DNA from: Paguma larvata
Lineage: Eukaryota; Chordata; Mammalia; Carnivora; Viverridae
Reading direction: 5' to 3'
Length of the DNA: 64,000 bases
Assembly: GCA_030068075.1 (NCBI GenBank)
Contig: CM057834.1
Coordinates: 92,273,119-92,337,118 of the forward strand
Both the position numbers and the translations under genes were made by a program. The notes under the pieces are model-generated. The model did no database searches and was not told where the DNA came from. It saw only the letters and a list, made by a program, of their open reading frames with translations. Below, in pieces: positions 23,636 through 37,000 of the stretch (its first letter is position 1; the number at the start of each line of letters is the position of its first letter).

Positions 23636-23984
23636 ATATCCTGTTATAACTATATGTCCTAAAGTTAAAATGCTCTAATGCATTTATCAAAACTGTGTCG
23701 TATTAGAGAGTAAGGAGCAAAGGCATTAACTTGAGCAAAGGCATTTAGGAAAGTCTCACCGACTGCATTTTTCATTGTTTAGTGCTTGTAGGATAACCTT
23801 TATCAACTTACAGCATGGTCTATCTCTAGGGCAAGTGCCTGCCTGCCTATTTATTTAAAACAGCGAGGCTGGAATTTGCTGCTTCTCTTGACAGATGGTC
23901 AGCGCTTAGTCACAGTTAGAAAAGCTTTCATATTTTCCTTTGGTATATTTGTGAAATGAACGTAGGCCTGTTTTTTCGAATCAT

Positions 23985-24088
23985 TATTTATTTATTTTAA
24001 GTAGTCTCTACACCCAATATGGGGCTCAAACTCATGACCCTGAGATCAGAAGTCACATGCTTTACCGACAGAGCCAGCCAGGTGCCCC
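23985..24088 (-). repeat. Old SINEC remnant
   Basis: Reversed head region (ACTCATGACCCTGAGATCAG, AGCCAGGTGCCCC) with the AAGTAGTCTCTACACCC variant, an older subtype. Confidence 0.7.
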
Positions 24089-24738
24089 CACCTGGGCCTC
24101 TATTTTCATTTTAACCGTACCTGTGTGGAACGTACGTGGTAGGAGTGGGTCGTGTTGCAGTCTGAGAGGCTGTCTTGGAACATATCACTACCACTCCACA
24201 CATGTCGACTCTGAAGATGTCTTCTTCCCATAAGAAACAAAAGAGGAGTCTTCATACATTTCTAAACTCATCCCATCTCCATAAAGTTGGTTTTGTACTG
24301 AGGAATTCAGTTGTCTGGGAGCCAGTGGAGCTGACATAGCCCAAGGCTGAGTGTGGATGTTTTTCCTCTGGCTCTGAAATATCAGACCCATTAGGTAGGC
24401 ATACAACAGATCCAGTTTCTATAATTGCACGCACACCAATCGGGCTTCTATGTCTTCCTGCGCAAACTCACAGGGGTTGCAGATGTCCAGATACCAGAGG
24501 GGCTGGTGTATGGGAATTGGGCGTCACTGAAGGCCAACATCTCTACAACAAAAATCCCTATAGAGAAAGAGTCTGAAAGCTCCCAGTCCTATGAGACCAG
24601 CAACATTGTTGTTTATGGTTTTCTGCAAGTATAAACAATTATTTCCAAATTGATTTATTCCAGAATATTCCAAAATAACATCAAGTTCTTTCTTCTCAAG
24701 GCTTTTCATTTTATAATGACGCTTGTGATCCAAGTGTC

Positions 24739-24943
24739 TTTTTTTTTTTTTTAAGTTTATATATTTACTTAGAGAGGGAGAGTGGGGAAGGGTCAGAAAG
24801 AGAAGGAGAGAGAGAATCCCAAGCAGGCTCTGTGCTGTCGGTACAGAGCCTGGTGTGGGGCTCCATCTCATGAACCATGAGATCATGACCTGAGCCGAAA
24901 CCAAGACTCAGATGCTCAACCTACTGAGCCACCCAGGTGCCCC
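24739..24943 (-). repeat. SINEC
   Basis: Poly-T, GA-rich block, TGAGATCATGACCTGAGC and reversed head CCACCCAGGTGCCCC. Confidence 0.9.
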
Positions 24944-25544
24944 AATGTGTTTTGTAATTTAATCAAGGTCAAACAGATATTATACATCTTAGCAGGGGAA
25001 GAGGGATATGGACTAAGAGGCCAAGGATAACTGAGGCCGTTTCCCATGACACGTTTGTCCTGATGGATATAAGGATGGAAGTCAAAAACTTTCACTGTTG
25101 TGCAGATTTAGTCAGTTGCTTCCAAATCAATTTTCTCCATGTGAATGTGATAAGTTCCACTTGTGATTGGATCCATCAGGCCATCAAGAGGGCCCAGAAC
25201 TTAGTATATAAAAGTATAAAGGCATGTCTTCATTCAGTACCTTTGGTAGAGGTCACAGCAACCGCAGAGATGACCCCTCTTCCTCCTCAGTCACAGGGAA
25301 ATTTCAGAGTGAGAAGCATGCCTGGACTTTAAAGTTTGAGGAGAGATATTCAAAGTTGTGAGTTTTGTTAAGTCAGTGGATCCTGCCATAAGGTTAAGGT
25401 CAGAAATCAATGCTTCTATCCAAGAAAGTAGCTATTGATTCTGATGGGGATGAAACTCTTGTCTGTCTCGCTGCTCTCAGTGTGCCGAGTATAATTTTAC
25501 CTCTCTTTGCCCTGAATTATCTGCATGGTTTGCTCCATCATTTC

Positions 25545-25835
25545 CTTTAAGAATCTGCCACATGTCCCCTTTATCAGAGAGGCTTTCCTGGACCTCACTG
25601 CATAAAACAGCAAACATCCCCCTTGTTCAGTGCCCTCCTTCCCAGAACACTTGCTTCCCTGTCTTAACTTTGTTTTATATTCCTTCAAAAAGACTTGATA
25701 TATGTTTGTTCATTTCAATATTCTAATAGAAACATAAGCACTATGAAGGCAGGTGCTCTATCATGTTTATGGTGTATTTCCAGATCCTCCTACTAGCATT
25801 GTCGGAGGTGTTCCATACATGGTTATTGAGTGAAT
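25545..25835 (+). mobile_element. L2 3' end
   Basis: 'TCAGAGAGGCTTTCCTGGACC', then 'GAAGGCAGGTGCTCTATC', 'TATTTCCAGATCCTCC' and 'GGTTATTGAGTGAA' follow the order of the L2 3' end. Diverged. Confidence 0.65.
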
Positions 25836-26182
25836 TTATAGGTGACCCAGTGGCCAGATCGGAAGGGGATCTCCGAATGTGGGACATGCATCTTGCGGAA
25901 GCCAAAATTTTATAATGTTTAATGAATGTTTAGGGAACACTTCTATGAACATTTCTTAGAAGAGGACAGATCAAACACGAAGAATTTTCATTTAACTTCG
26001 GAAAGTACTTCTCCAGTGGCTTCATCTAGTTTCGGCCTAAAAAAAATATTTAAAATCTCAGTGAGGCCACAGAACTTTACTGCGTTACTCTCCTGTCTCC
26101 CAGAGTCCGTAAGTTCCATACGGGACGTTTGAGCCCTGGAGAAAATGGTTTCTGCTACTCCTTTTATCAAAGCATTATAAAT

Positions 26183-26402
26183 ATTTTTTAATATACATTT
26201 TTAAAAAGTTTACTCATTTATGAGAGAGAGAGAGTATGCGTGCAAGCCATCAGGGGAGGGGAAGAGAGGGAGAGACTCCCAAGCAGGCTCTGGTGGTGTC
26301 AGCACGGAGCCTGATACAGGGCTCAACTTCATGAAACATAAGATCATGACCTGAGCCCAAGTCAAGAGTCAGACGCTTAATTGACTGAGCCACCCAGGTG
26401 CC
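26183..26402 (-). repeat. SINEC
   Basis: T-rich start, GAGAGAGAGAG block and reversed head GAGCCACCCAGGTGCC. An approximate AAAGCATT duplication flanks it. Confidence 0.88.
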
Positions 26403-28639
26403 GAAAAGCATTTTATATCTAACGTAAAGGCATCTTTCAGTTTCTGTTTTAACTTCCAATTTCTTCTGTGTGACTCAAGTAGCAAGTGCATTTAGACAGA
26501 CTGTAATGGTGTCTTATTGTTATGTTCTTCTGGTTAGCCAAAAGCAAACTGCTTCCCTAATGCTACTTTCTATTGCTCCCACGAATGGCTCAAGGAATCT
26601 ACATTTCAGAAGTGAGCATGTTTCAGACAATAAGTACGTGACTTGTTAGTATTGACTCGTGGTCCCAAAATCATTTTGAATTACAACCAAGACTTCCACC
26701 AAGTCTAGGGAGTCACTAGGGAACCATCCTTTCCAGGGGTCGCTCTTGCGTACCTTGCGATAACGTTTCCCCTCAATTCATCCCTATGCTCAGTCAAGAG
26801 AAATGCATATTTTAATCTTGTGTAAGAGGAACAAAGGTTCTTCATTCATTCTCTTGCCCTGAGGAAGGAAAACGCAGCCCCTGACATCAGGAGCCTGTCT
26901 GACACTCACAGCTAGGCACTGTTTTTCCCCTGTGTACATAAACCATTCCATGAAACACCCACATCAAACAAGATGACTGAGACCATGATAAAGCAAGACA
27001 AGAACAAGATCTCTGGGCAACCACAAAATACCAAATATCCCTCTCTCTTCCCTAAAATGAGGACCTGTTACTTTTTCCAGAGACCAGTTCTGGCTCTTTG
27101 ACCACTTTAGGCATCCCTACCAATAGATGAGATTTACTGAGACAGTCATAGGATTGCCCGATTCTTGACAGCATCCAATCCAAACGAACCCTTGCTTCCT
27201 TAGACCCTCCCCAAAATTATTCACCCAAAGCCCAAATTCTCTAGTAGTTTCTGTTTAACACCTTTTACTTAGATGCCCAGCTCCCTGCAGTGTGCACCTT
27301 TCCCTAGCTACAGTGAGTAATCCAGCGTGTTCAGCTAGAGGGGAGTTCCTGGTGGGCTTTGGCTGGAGGGTGTCAGTACAATCATCTGTTACGCTTGAGG
27401 ATCTCTGCCCCACCCCATCCCGTTAAATGCTCTTCTTCATCCAGTACTAGAGGTCCACTAGGCGTTATCCAAATGTCACTGCAACACAACTGACATGAGT
27501 CAGCTATTTGCCTTTTTGTAGTTTAATCTGTTTCCTATGAGGATTTGAGATTTAAGTCTACTCTAGATTTTGACTGTTACCAATGGACCAGCTCACAGTG
27601 CCAAATGTCTTGTGAATAAATGTCAGAAACCTTGATTAAGACTTAATTGTTTCCTTTGTTTGAAGGAAGGAAGCTAAGTAGGGTCCAAAACTTGGACGAA
27701 ATACAGAACATAGAAGTGATGCCATCTTGAAAGAAGGGATAGAATGTGTTACTTTTGTCAGCAAAACTAGTCAACATCTAATGCCATATCTACTTACCTA
27801 TCAGCTTGCTAGCATACATCTTAGGTGAGGTTGCAACTCACCAATGTGGGGACACTGGTTTAGGGACTAAATGTATCAGTCTAATGTGTCAGGCCAATAT
27901 GTATGGCAGTAAGACCAATGTTCCTTAGAGAGCTCCACCTGGCCTTGGGAGTTGGACAACAGAAGAAAGTAAACTAATGGGGAAGGAAGAGCCACCAAGA
28001 GACATGGAATAGCAAAACACAAGAAATTTGGGAGCCTGAAGATCTCGCCTACATAGTTGACTGCCTCTCCAAAATATGGTGGGGGGACGCAGAGGGAGAA
28101 TTGGAGAAAACAGATTATGATGTTCATGCAAAGTGGCAAAGAACATAACAAGGAGACTGACAGATGGATAGAAATCCTGACACCACCTGGTCTCATCCTA
28201 GACTAAAACTTACTAAAACTGTCCAATGAATAGGAATGCAGGAAGACTTAGGGCCCCCATTATGATCTTGAAATGCTCCCTGGAATAGAGTAGGGACAAA
28301 TATCATGCCATCTTGGGAAAGAACACTGGTTGGCAATCTTCATGCAACACCTGTTGAGTGTTCCTTCACTCAGTAATATTGAAAATCTGCTAGAGAGTAA
28401 GCTTAATCTCAGTTACATGGTGAGATCAGGGACAGGCTTTGTTTTTTGTGGAACACCTGCAGAAACAAGAGAAGGTGAAGTGTGAATAACTAGAAGAGAT
28501 TTAATGTGGCCAGAAGTAGACGGTAATGGGGAGAACGATGGACCTGGACACACTGGGTGGGTCCAGATATCAGAGAGTTTCATAAGCCATTTTAAGGGTT
28601 TGGTTTGGAGCGTATCTTAGTCAATATGAAGTCACTGGA

Positions 28640-28830
28640 GAATTTTTATTTGAGTTTATTAAAAATTTTTCAAAGCAATACATGCACAAGGTAAAAAATT
28701 AAATAGTACAGAAGGACTTAAAATGAAAAACACGGTTTCCCACCCCACCCTCTTTAACCCTAGCCCCATTCCCTAGAGGCAATGAATTTAACATTTTCTA
28801 TTTTTAGATCTTCTGTTAACTAACTTGCTA
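28640..28830 (+). mobile_element. Probable old L1-type 3' end
   Basis: The stretch 'AATACATGCACAAGGTAAAA' to 'CCTAGAGGCAATGAATTTAAC' resembles the 3' UTR of ancient mammalian L1 elements. Diverged, and the boundaries are approximate. Confidence 0.45.
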
Positions 28831-29600
28831 ACATTAAATAATGTCTGAACAATAATTCTTCACTTATTAACTTTAGACAATCTTTAATAATTCCCCATTA
28901 CAAAAGATAAGGATTTAACTTACACTATCCCACCTTTCCTTTGCCTATCCTTTCCCAAGGTGTTGATAGTTTGCCGTTTTTAAGACTTCTATTGATTTCA
29001 TTTATAACTTTGGACAGTATACTACCCTCTAGTTCTTGTTCCATTCACTGCAGACTTCATCTTCTCATTCTCGCTGTGAATACAGAAGTAGCTCGTCTCT
29101 TCCTTCCACCCCTCTTCCCCCAACCAATTCTCAACCTCTTTCTGTTCTCTGGTTTCTTAACTCGTCAGGATTCATTACATTCCATTTCAGTTGTGAATAC
29201 AATATTAAGCTTTTCATGTTTTGTCTCTAGGCTGGTCAGAACACTGAATACCAACAAACAGCATCTATATTACTTCAGCTATGTAAATACTGTTAGCTGA
29301 GAGCCAAGTAGATGCGAGGACGTTTTCTGCCATACATCACCCAGTGTTCACGATTCCTGTGCCACTTGTAAGGAAAGATACCTACCGCCAATGTCAAACT
29401 GCATCTCTTCGTACATTCTAGTTTTTGGTTCACATTTGGACCTGAATGTCTTGACATATTCCCATTTTCTTTTTGCTGACAGAAGCATGTGTTTTCCATA
29501 TTCTCAAACATTCCAGCTTCTTAATGGTACTGTCTGTGGAACAGAATGTATTTTCTTCCCAAAGAGCCCAAGACTGTGTGCTGTCCTCTGAAATGGGTCT

Positions 29601-29795
29601 TCTAGAGTGAGGCATCTGCTGGACAACTGTCACTCTAGAGCGAGGCATCCTGCTGGACAGCCGTCACTCTAGAGTGGGACATCCTGCTGGATAGCCGTCA
29701 CTCTAGAGCAAGGCATCGTGCTGGGACAGCTGTCACTCTAGAGCGAGACATCCTGCTGGCACCACTGTCACTCTAGAGTGAGACATCCTAGGTGA
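29601..29795 (+). repeat. Minisatellite, about 34-bp unit, five to six copies
   Basis: TCTAGAG recurs at 29601, 29634, 29668, 29702, 29737 and 29772, spaced 33, 34, 34, 35 and 35 bases. Units read approximately TCTAGAGYGAGGCATCCTGC followed by TGGACAGCYGTCAC, with small variations. Confidence 0.95.
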
Positions 29796-31837
29796 AGTCC
29801 ATTGTTTTCTAGATTTCATTTCTTCCTCTTTCCTCGTCTTCTTCCTTATTTGCTGGAGAACTTCCTCAAGGTACTTTCTTAGTACGGGTGCAAAGTAGGT
29901 AGACTTTCTGAAAACTTGCCTGTCAGAAACTGTCTTCATTCTGTTGTCTCTCCTGACGGTTTGGTGTGCTGGGTTATCCCGGGTCCAAAAATTTTCCATA
30001 ATGTGAGCAATTGCTCCATTGGCTTCCGGCATTCAGTGTTGCTGATGAAAATCTGCTGCCAGTCTATTTCTCATCCCTTTTTAGTTGAGCTAATTATGTG
30101 GACTTTATTTTCTCTTTGGGCACTTGTAATATCTTCCCTCTTTCCTTTATTCCAAAATTTCACAAGATTGTGTTAGATATAGGTTATATTAGGGCCCCGC
30201 AATCTGGAGACTTGGTTCTTTCTGTTCTTCGATTTTTAAAAAATTTCTTCACCTATATTTTATATGTGCTCTCTTCCCGAAAGTCCTAATACTTAGACAT
30301 TGATTGGCTAGCTCTCTTTCCTTCATTTTTTTCTGCTATTTCTTTCCTATATCTAGGGAGTTCCCCTCAACTTCATTTTCCAGCCTGTCTACTGACTATT
30401 TTGGGTGGTTTTATTTCACTTTCAAAGGGCTCTTTTTATTCTCAGTTTTTCTCTTCTTTGTAACATTCTGTTTTCATCTTATAAATACACCTCACTTCTC
30501 TCTGAAGATATGGATTTTAAAGTTATTCTTTCCATGTTCACTTTGTTTCCTCTAGAGTTTGTCGTATTTTTTTAAGTCTCCCAATTCTAACTGGTTATTT
30601 TTCTTACATGCTTCTCCCCTGGACCTCCCCATCCACCGTCGAATGCCCAAACTACTGGGAATTCCTATCTGACCGTTTGCATTGAAGAATCAATACAACT
30701 GTTCACGTCTATAGGAGTTGGTGTGGTCGGGTCTGTTTCTCTAGTAAGCCTCTTCTGGGGCCAGAAGCACTTGGGCATTTGCAGAGGGATTTTGACAGAG
30801 AATTAGCTGAGATGCTAGGGGGGTCACTTATTTTCACAAAAAAGAGAAATCTTATTCCAGGACACCAACTTCTACCTCTCCTCAGGCAGTTTAATCAACT
30901 TCTGTACAAACAACAACAGGAACAACAGATTTTTAGTGGGTACCAATCGCATACTGCCTGTGTTCTGCACAGTGCTTGGGGTGGAATAGGATGGGGTTCA
31001 GATTTACAACGGGTATAAGGTATAACTCTGTAGACTTTTCAGGTGCTCATGTTTCTTTGGGATTGTGTTGTTCAGATCAGCTTCTATTCTGTCTGAAAGA
31101 TACGCTCTTTCATTCGTTATTATGCTTTGTCCACCTTCTCTCTTCTGGAAATGTGTTGAGATCTTCTTCAGTTCTAATCAAATCTGTTCCATTTTCTTTG
31201 CTGAGATGTGTCAATTCTCTTTTCCATTTCTCGACTTCAAATTCAGTGGGGCCTGGGGGAGGGAGGGGAAGTAAACTTATATTCTCAGTTCATCATCTTA
31301 AATTCAAAGTCCCACTGGAACCTTTTAAACACAGGAGTGACATGAATAGCCTTATATTTTTAAAAGCTCCCCAGGGCCACGATGCTACAAATGAACTAAA
31401 GAGGGCCAGAATGCATATAAATATTATTCTAGAGGACTAAGAATCTGATTTCCTTGCTGAGAACATGCAATGTCTGGGACTTTTGGGAGTCAGGAACTTT
31501 ACCAAAATAACTCATCCTTCAAAACCCACTAAGTTACTGGAATGCATTCATGGTGCCCTAGAGATAATGCATGAAACCTGAATGAACTGGAACCTGAAAG
31601 ACCTACACTGTCTTTGGGAAACACTTCAGGAGCCTACCGTAGATTCTTCCTTTGAACTGGCCATTTGGGGTAAACAAAGGGACTTTCTGTTCTCATAAAA
31701 TTGGATGAAGGGTGAGTACAAGCAGCCCAAAAGCTGGCAGGAAGGACATTAAGGTCCTTCTGTTTGCTGGCTGGTTTTATTTACTCACTGATTTGCTTAT
31801 TCAAAGCACTTTCGTTACTGACATCTGTTCTGTAATC

Positions 31838-32010
31838 AGAGTGCCCTGGTTCGAATCCCAGGTCTCCCATTTATGAGCAATGCAGCCTTAGGCAATTTAT
31901 TTGATCTGCGTAAAATTCAGTTCACATATTCCTGAAATGGGAGTGATAAATTTCCACATCATTAGATTATTGTGAAGATTAAATTAATCTATATGAAAAA
32001 AACAAGTATG
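31838..32010 (+). repeat. MIR
   Basis: 'CCTGGTTCGAATCCCAGG' (retained tRNA-like B box), 'GGCAATTTATTTGATCTGCG' and 'GATTATTGTGAAGATTAAAT' follow MIR order. Confidence 0.75.
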
Positions 32011-32859
32011 TTATTTGGCACGTACTCAAAAACCCCCTAATTGACAGGATTTTTTCAAATGTTGAATGAATGTCCAACATCTATGTTTAACGCATCGAGA
32101 TGAAGACACTCATAAGGGAAAATAATTCTAGGACTGAGAAACGACATAATAAAGGAATCCACAGAAAATCACTCTGTGGGTCAAATCTTATTGCCTGTGC
32201 ACTCACCCAGTTCCTAATAAAGCGAATAAAATAGTGTATTAAATGAATAGAAGTGATCTAAAGGAAAATTGGCTGGATGTACCCATTAATCCCAGAGCCT
32301 CAACAGTAGTTAAGATTCCACAGAAAATGGGAGGTCGTGAATAAGATCAGAAGAAAACTTAAGAAAATCTTTGCGCTGTAATGAAATAAAATTTGGGTCC
32401 GTCGTATCTGGTTATCTGGTTCTAAAGTAAAGATTTCTCTCTGTGTGTGGACTTTATCTGCCAAACTGGTAAGGAACGCTGGGCAGAGATAGGAATCTGT
32501 GTCACTATGGAAATACAGACACCATCACCAAGCCGGGTGCCCACTGTTTGCTAAAGAAAAACACCCTCATGATTTGTTCTAGTTTTTCCGGTGACTTCCA
32601 CCCTTGATTCAGCTTTTACCTGAAAGGTGGAACTGAATAAAGTAGCTATTAAAACCCCACTGTGAATTTAGAGCCTGTGGATCCTGTAGATCTTATAGCA
32701 ACATACCACAGTCTTTTCAGAGGCTGGGGTGTAAAGTTAGGATGGGATGGGATGGTCACACTGCCATCTGTAAGTGCCATGTAAAAGGGCAGGCTAGCTC
32801 TAAAATGATACTGAGTTAATTAGTAACAACAGAAGCTGACGTTTTCTGAGCAACTGCCA

Positions 32860-33020
32860 CCTGCTAGGTACTGTCCCAATTCCTTTTAGTGGTCCTAAAA
32901 TTTAATCCTCACAATAATTCTATGAAACAGATCCCATTTTATAAGGACTTTGCCCAGAGTCATATGACTAACAGGTGAAAGAACCAGGCTTTGGCTGCAA
33001 GGAGTCTGCTGTGAGCGCTG
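32860..33020 (-). repeat. MIR
   Basis: Reverse-oriented MIR text: 'GCTAGGTACTGTCCCAATTC', 'TTTAATCCTCACAATAATTC', 'CCCAGAGTCATATGACTAAC'. Diverged. Confidence 0.7.
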
Positions 33021-33752
33021 ATGGTCTTAACCGCCAGGTTATGGCGAGAGAAGAGGAAGTACTGAGCTCACTGCTCTGTGGGCCAGCAGAACGTGGAACC
33101 GTCTCTGCGGTGTGCAAGCGCTGTACTCAGGCCTCTTCAGAACTATCAGTCTGAGGCCCTGTGAGGCAGGGAGTTTTGTCCTCACCTCACACACAAAGAG
33201 CTACAGTGACTCTCCCAAGAGCTAACCCCAGCTATGGGCTCTTTCTGCTACACCACATTACTGCTCACGCTCTCGGAAAACTACCTAAGACACAGAATTT
33301 CAAGGAATTGTCTGGTTATCCTGGTAAATTTGTGTTGCAGTGGATTCTAGGGTCAGGTTTTTGGAAAAGCTGTTCAAAAAATACAAGGATCCTCAGGATG
33401 TCACAACGAGAACCACCCTCTAAGGGCCATGGCCCATAATGGCGAACCAAGGGCTGGCATGGAAGCAGGTGCCCAAGCTCTCAGAACCAGGCCAGTACTG
33501 CGCCAGGAGGGAATCTGACAGCTGAGAGCAGAGAACTGAGACCAAAACAGAAGGCTTTGCTCCTGAGAAATTCTGAACCCCTTTTTGCTGTGTTCTCAAC
33601 CTACTTTCTAGGGACAGAACCAGCCCGTCAGATACAGGGGCAGTGAGCTGAGAGGGCAAGGCTAGGACCCTAAGAGACAGAGGTCGAGGACTGAATCCCC
33701 ATCTCTGCCTACCTCCCCAAACCTCTCTACCTGCCACCTCGCTGGGCACTCC

Positions 33753-34007
33753 TTACATCTGTGTGAGGAGGTATAATTTCATAATATTTTCCTTCCATTC
33801 AGGCAGATAGGCCAGGCTGGTAGCCACTTCCTTCTGGATAGGCCAGGCCCAGGCCTCAAAGAACGGAGCCAGGTTCTTCTGCACTTGGTGGGAGAACATC
33901 TTCACCCACAGATTCATTTTGTCAACATTGTCTGTGGGCAAGTTGGTCTGGTTCCTATACTCAGTGAAGAGACGGATGAATGGCTCCCAACCAAAGGCCT
34001 CCTGTAG
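33753..34007 (-). CDS. TCAF1: TCAF1 last coding exon and stop
   Basis: Acceptor TTCCCAG precedes 34007. It encodes [20 protein letters not shown] through MKLYLLTQM (residues 836-919), then TAA at 33755-33753. Human TCAF1 continues two residues further after QM as I remember it, so the stop falls slightly earlier here. The region includes [14 protein letters not shown], typical of the TCAF C-terminus. Confidence 0.95.
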   Translation of the reverse strand, partial: LQEAFGWEPFIRLFTEYRNQTNLPTDNVDKMNLWVKMFSHQVQKNLAPFFEAWAWPIQKEVATSLAYLPEWKENIMKLYLLTQM

Positions 34008-37000
34008 CTGGGAAGAGAAAGCAGCAGCAAGAGGAGATATTTAATCCACAGAAAGAAGGCCCAACAGACACTTTAATAAATTAATTTAATGTCTATAACT
34101 CCTGAAACACAACTTTCATTTCTGTCACTGACCCTCTCTCCTGTCGTAGCTGCTGTCCTCACGGGCCACTCTCTGTCTTATCTTCAGAAGGGCCTCTGAG
34201 CCAGCGGGGTGCTCAGCTCAGAGCAGACACTCAATAAATGATGGCCGTGGTAATAATGGTAATGATTATTATCAGTTTTGCCACCAGTATTGTTATGTAG
34301 CTCACTAGATTGTGAAAGTGTGCATGGGATATCACACACGGATTTAAATCAGGCTAATGTGAAAAAATCCTTGTATCTTCCGTAGTTGCAAAGTTAAACC
34401 CCAGTCACTATGTATAGTCTAGGTGGCTAGAATCAAGTAAGGCATAGTTTTAGGAAAAGGCAGCTGTCCTGAGGCCATTGGAAATAGCCCCTGTGAGGCT
34501 GGGGTATGGCGCGTTGCAGTTAGGACAGACGTTAGTAGAGTTCTCTGGAACAGCATCAGCTGGATTTCACACATGAGGCCCTTTTGTCCCTGGGGTGAAA
34601 ACGGCCCAATGACAAGGTTAAAGTAGAGTCTCTGGGCACTTTCACTGTCGTGCTCAGTGCAGCAGATTCGAATACAGGAAGAACCAGAATAGAGTGTGCC
34701 TGGCTGGAGACTGAGTTCCAGAATCCCAGGTGGTGAGCTGCTGCCCGGCGAGCCGGGAGCTGCCCCAGCGTGGGGGAGGGAACTGGCGTGTTGAACAGTA
34801 GTTCAAAGGCAGAGGCAACCTCGTGTCCAGGCCAGTGAGGAATCTGGGACTGCTTAAGAGGGAGAAACTGAGGCAGAGAAAAAAATCTGCCTCCTCTAAA
34901 GAAACAATAGGTCCCATCCCATATCTTGTGGTGGGGGTGGAGTTGGGTGTTTGGTTTTAGAGGTATATTCTATGGCATGGCTTGGCTTCAGTCTCAGGTA
35001 TGTCTGGGTTTAAAGCCAGCGATGGTAACTGTATTTATAGTACTCTTTTCGCCTCTACCAAGTTTTAACCTTTCGTGGTGCTTTCTATCCACTCGCAGGA
35101 ATCTCGTCAGAATTATGGCCTGAGGGTAGGGCTGACGGGATCACATCTACTTAAGGTCCTGAGAGGCTTCTTCAAATAAGACTGTCACACTCGGGCTTCG
35201 TCAGGTCTCCTGGATCACTAGACCATCACCTAACAAGGTTGCGCTGGCAGGTCTCCCGGGTGGGAGGTTCCCATCCCCCTCCATTCGTGCCCAGTACCTG
35301 TAGATATGTCTCCAGGGCGGTCCACGCATTCCAGTTTTTCACATTGGGTCCCTTGCCCAGGTAGATTCGGACCCTCTTCTCCCGAACCGGAGGCCACAGA
35401 GCAATATTGGCGCGTCCTCGAGGGATTCCCAAGACCGTCTCGTGCACATAAACACACCACAGGTTGCAGGTGGCCTCCGTGGTGTGCGGGGGGAACTCCC
35501 ACTCCTGCCGCTGCTGGTTACGGCCGAGCTCGTGGACGGGGCCCCACAGCCCCTTGGTTCTGATGAGCTTCTCATTGATGAGCTCCTGCACAGACTCCAG
35601 GTGGCACATGATGGGGTACCCTGCGTGCATCCAGCCTGGGGACGCAGGAGGGAGGAAGAGGGCTTAGAATACTCCCCAGCCACCTGTGCCAGGACTCCCG
35701 CAAACCCGCCATGCTCAGCAGGACGACCCACAAGAGGCCCACCTGGGCTTCCCCCCTCCTCTCCTGGTGGAATGGTGCCCACGCCCGCACTCCCACCTGA
35801 GAGAGTGTCGCTACAGGACTGACGTAGGTCACAGACAGCCCTTCACGTTTCTATTTTTGTGAGTGTCCTGTCCACGTGAACCTGTCTCATTATATCCTTC
35901 TCTCAAAGCCGAGAACTCTCTGAGGTGGGTTCGCCTTCTCATTATTTAGGTATGGAGTTGCTTACTTTATAGTGATCATTTCCGGAAGGCAAGAAAACTG
36001 GGGTCCAAAGAAATTTCCATTGTTCTTTAATGTCCACACACCCCCTGAGTTTTTAGGCTTCTTGACCCAATGGCAGGGATCTCTTCATTCAGTGTCTCTC
36101 AAAGTTGTTAAATTCCTTCTTCCCTCTTCCAAAAACTGTGACCTAGGTCGAGACCCTCTGCCACTTTTACTTTCTCTTGACGACCCCTGGCGAGGCTGCT
36201 CTGAAAGCCTGGCACGATGCTCTGAACGCTTCCTGTTTAGAAGCGTTGGAAGACCTCTCTTGAATGCTGACTTTAACTGTTACGTACTTTTCTATGTGTT
36301 TTACTTTATTTCTCTTTTTGAGAGAGGGAGAGAGAGAGTGGGAGAGTGGGCGTGGGGCAGAGAGAGAGAGAGACAGGATCCCAAGTGGGCTCTGGGCTGA
36401 GAGTGAAGAGCCTCTTGGGGGCTTGAACTCACAAACGTGAGATCATGACCTGAGCTGAAGTCTGACGCTTAACTGACTGAGCCACACAGGCGCCTGTCAG
36501 CTGTTACATATTTTAGCGTGCTGCTCTTGTAGTTCTGTAGCCTGCTTTTCTTGTATCACGTAATCCCATCATAACTGCTTTATGCCATCGAAATACCACT
36601 TTAAATATTTTCCTCGATGACTGTTGAAGGTACACACGAGAGATCACTTAACCATTTCAGACTTTTGGACATTTAGATAGTTTCCAATTTTTAGTTGGGA
36701 GATATGGCCGCGTCTATTTTTTTAGATTCATTTTCCCCCTTTTCATGTAGATAGCAAGACTTACATCTTATATGTCTTGCTAGAAAACCGTTTGTACCCT
36801 GCTGGCCACCCGCTGGATGGAGAGGCCCCGAGGGCGGGTTCACCCAGAGCACCCACCGACTGAGATCTGCACGTCGGCCACGATCCTCTGGGGCAGGCGC
36901 AGAGGGAAGGGCTCGGCCCCCAGCCGTGCCACAGCCTGCATCACCTCGTCCCACAGGCGGAGCAGCGGCTCGGGGTTCTCCAGCGTGCGGAGATTGGCGG

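Larger units (their letters stand above)
20641..31775. other. Intergenic region between TCAF2 promoter and TCAF1 3' end
   Basis: No gene recognised. It contains SINEC copies, an L2 3' end (about 25545-25835), an LTR-like end (about 23090-23635), an L1-type 3' end (about 28640-28830) and a 34-bp minisatellite (29601-29795). Stretches at 21.0-22.9, 26.5-28.5 and 29.8-31.6 kb show nothing I can name. Open frames are short and scattered over all frames, as expected by chance. Confidence 0.7.
31776..33752 (-). other. TCAF1: Probable TCAF1 3' UTR, end uncertain
   Basis: Non-coding sequence directly downstream of the TCAF1 stop. Minus-strand AATAAA hexamers occur at 31901-31896 and 31781-31776, and an ATTAAA at 32906-32901. 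Two of these lie inside MIR remnants (31838-32010 and 32860-33020). Which signal is used cannot be decided from sequence alone, so the boundary given is an upper estimate. Confidence 0.3.

Noticed and set aside
29430..29800. Open frames with a repeated SRVTVV motif as a repeat protein
   Set aside because: The motif comes from the 34-bp minisatellite, whose unit length drifts between 33 and 35, so no frame is maintained.
31838..31870. Possible tRNA gene (GGTTCGAATCCC B box)
   Set aside because: The B box sits in a MIR, with no cloverleaf around it. SINEC heads likewise carry tRNA-like promoter text only.
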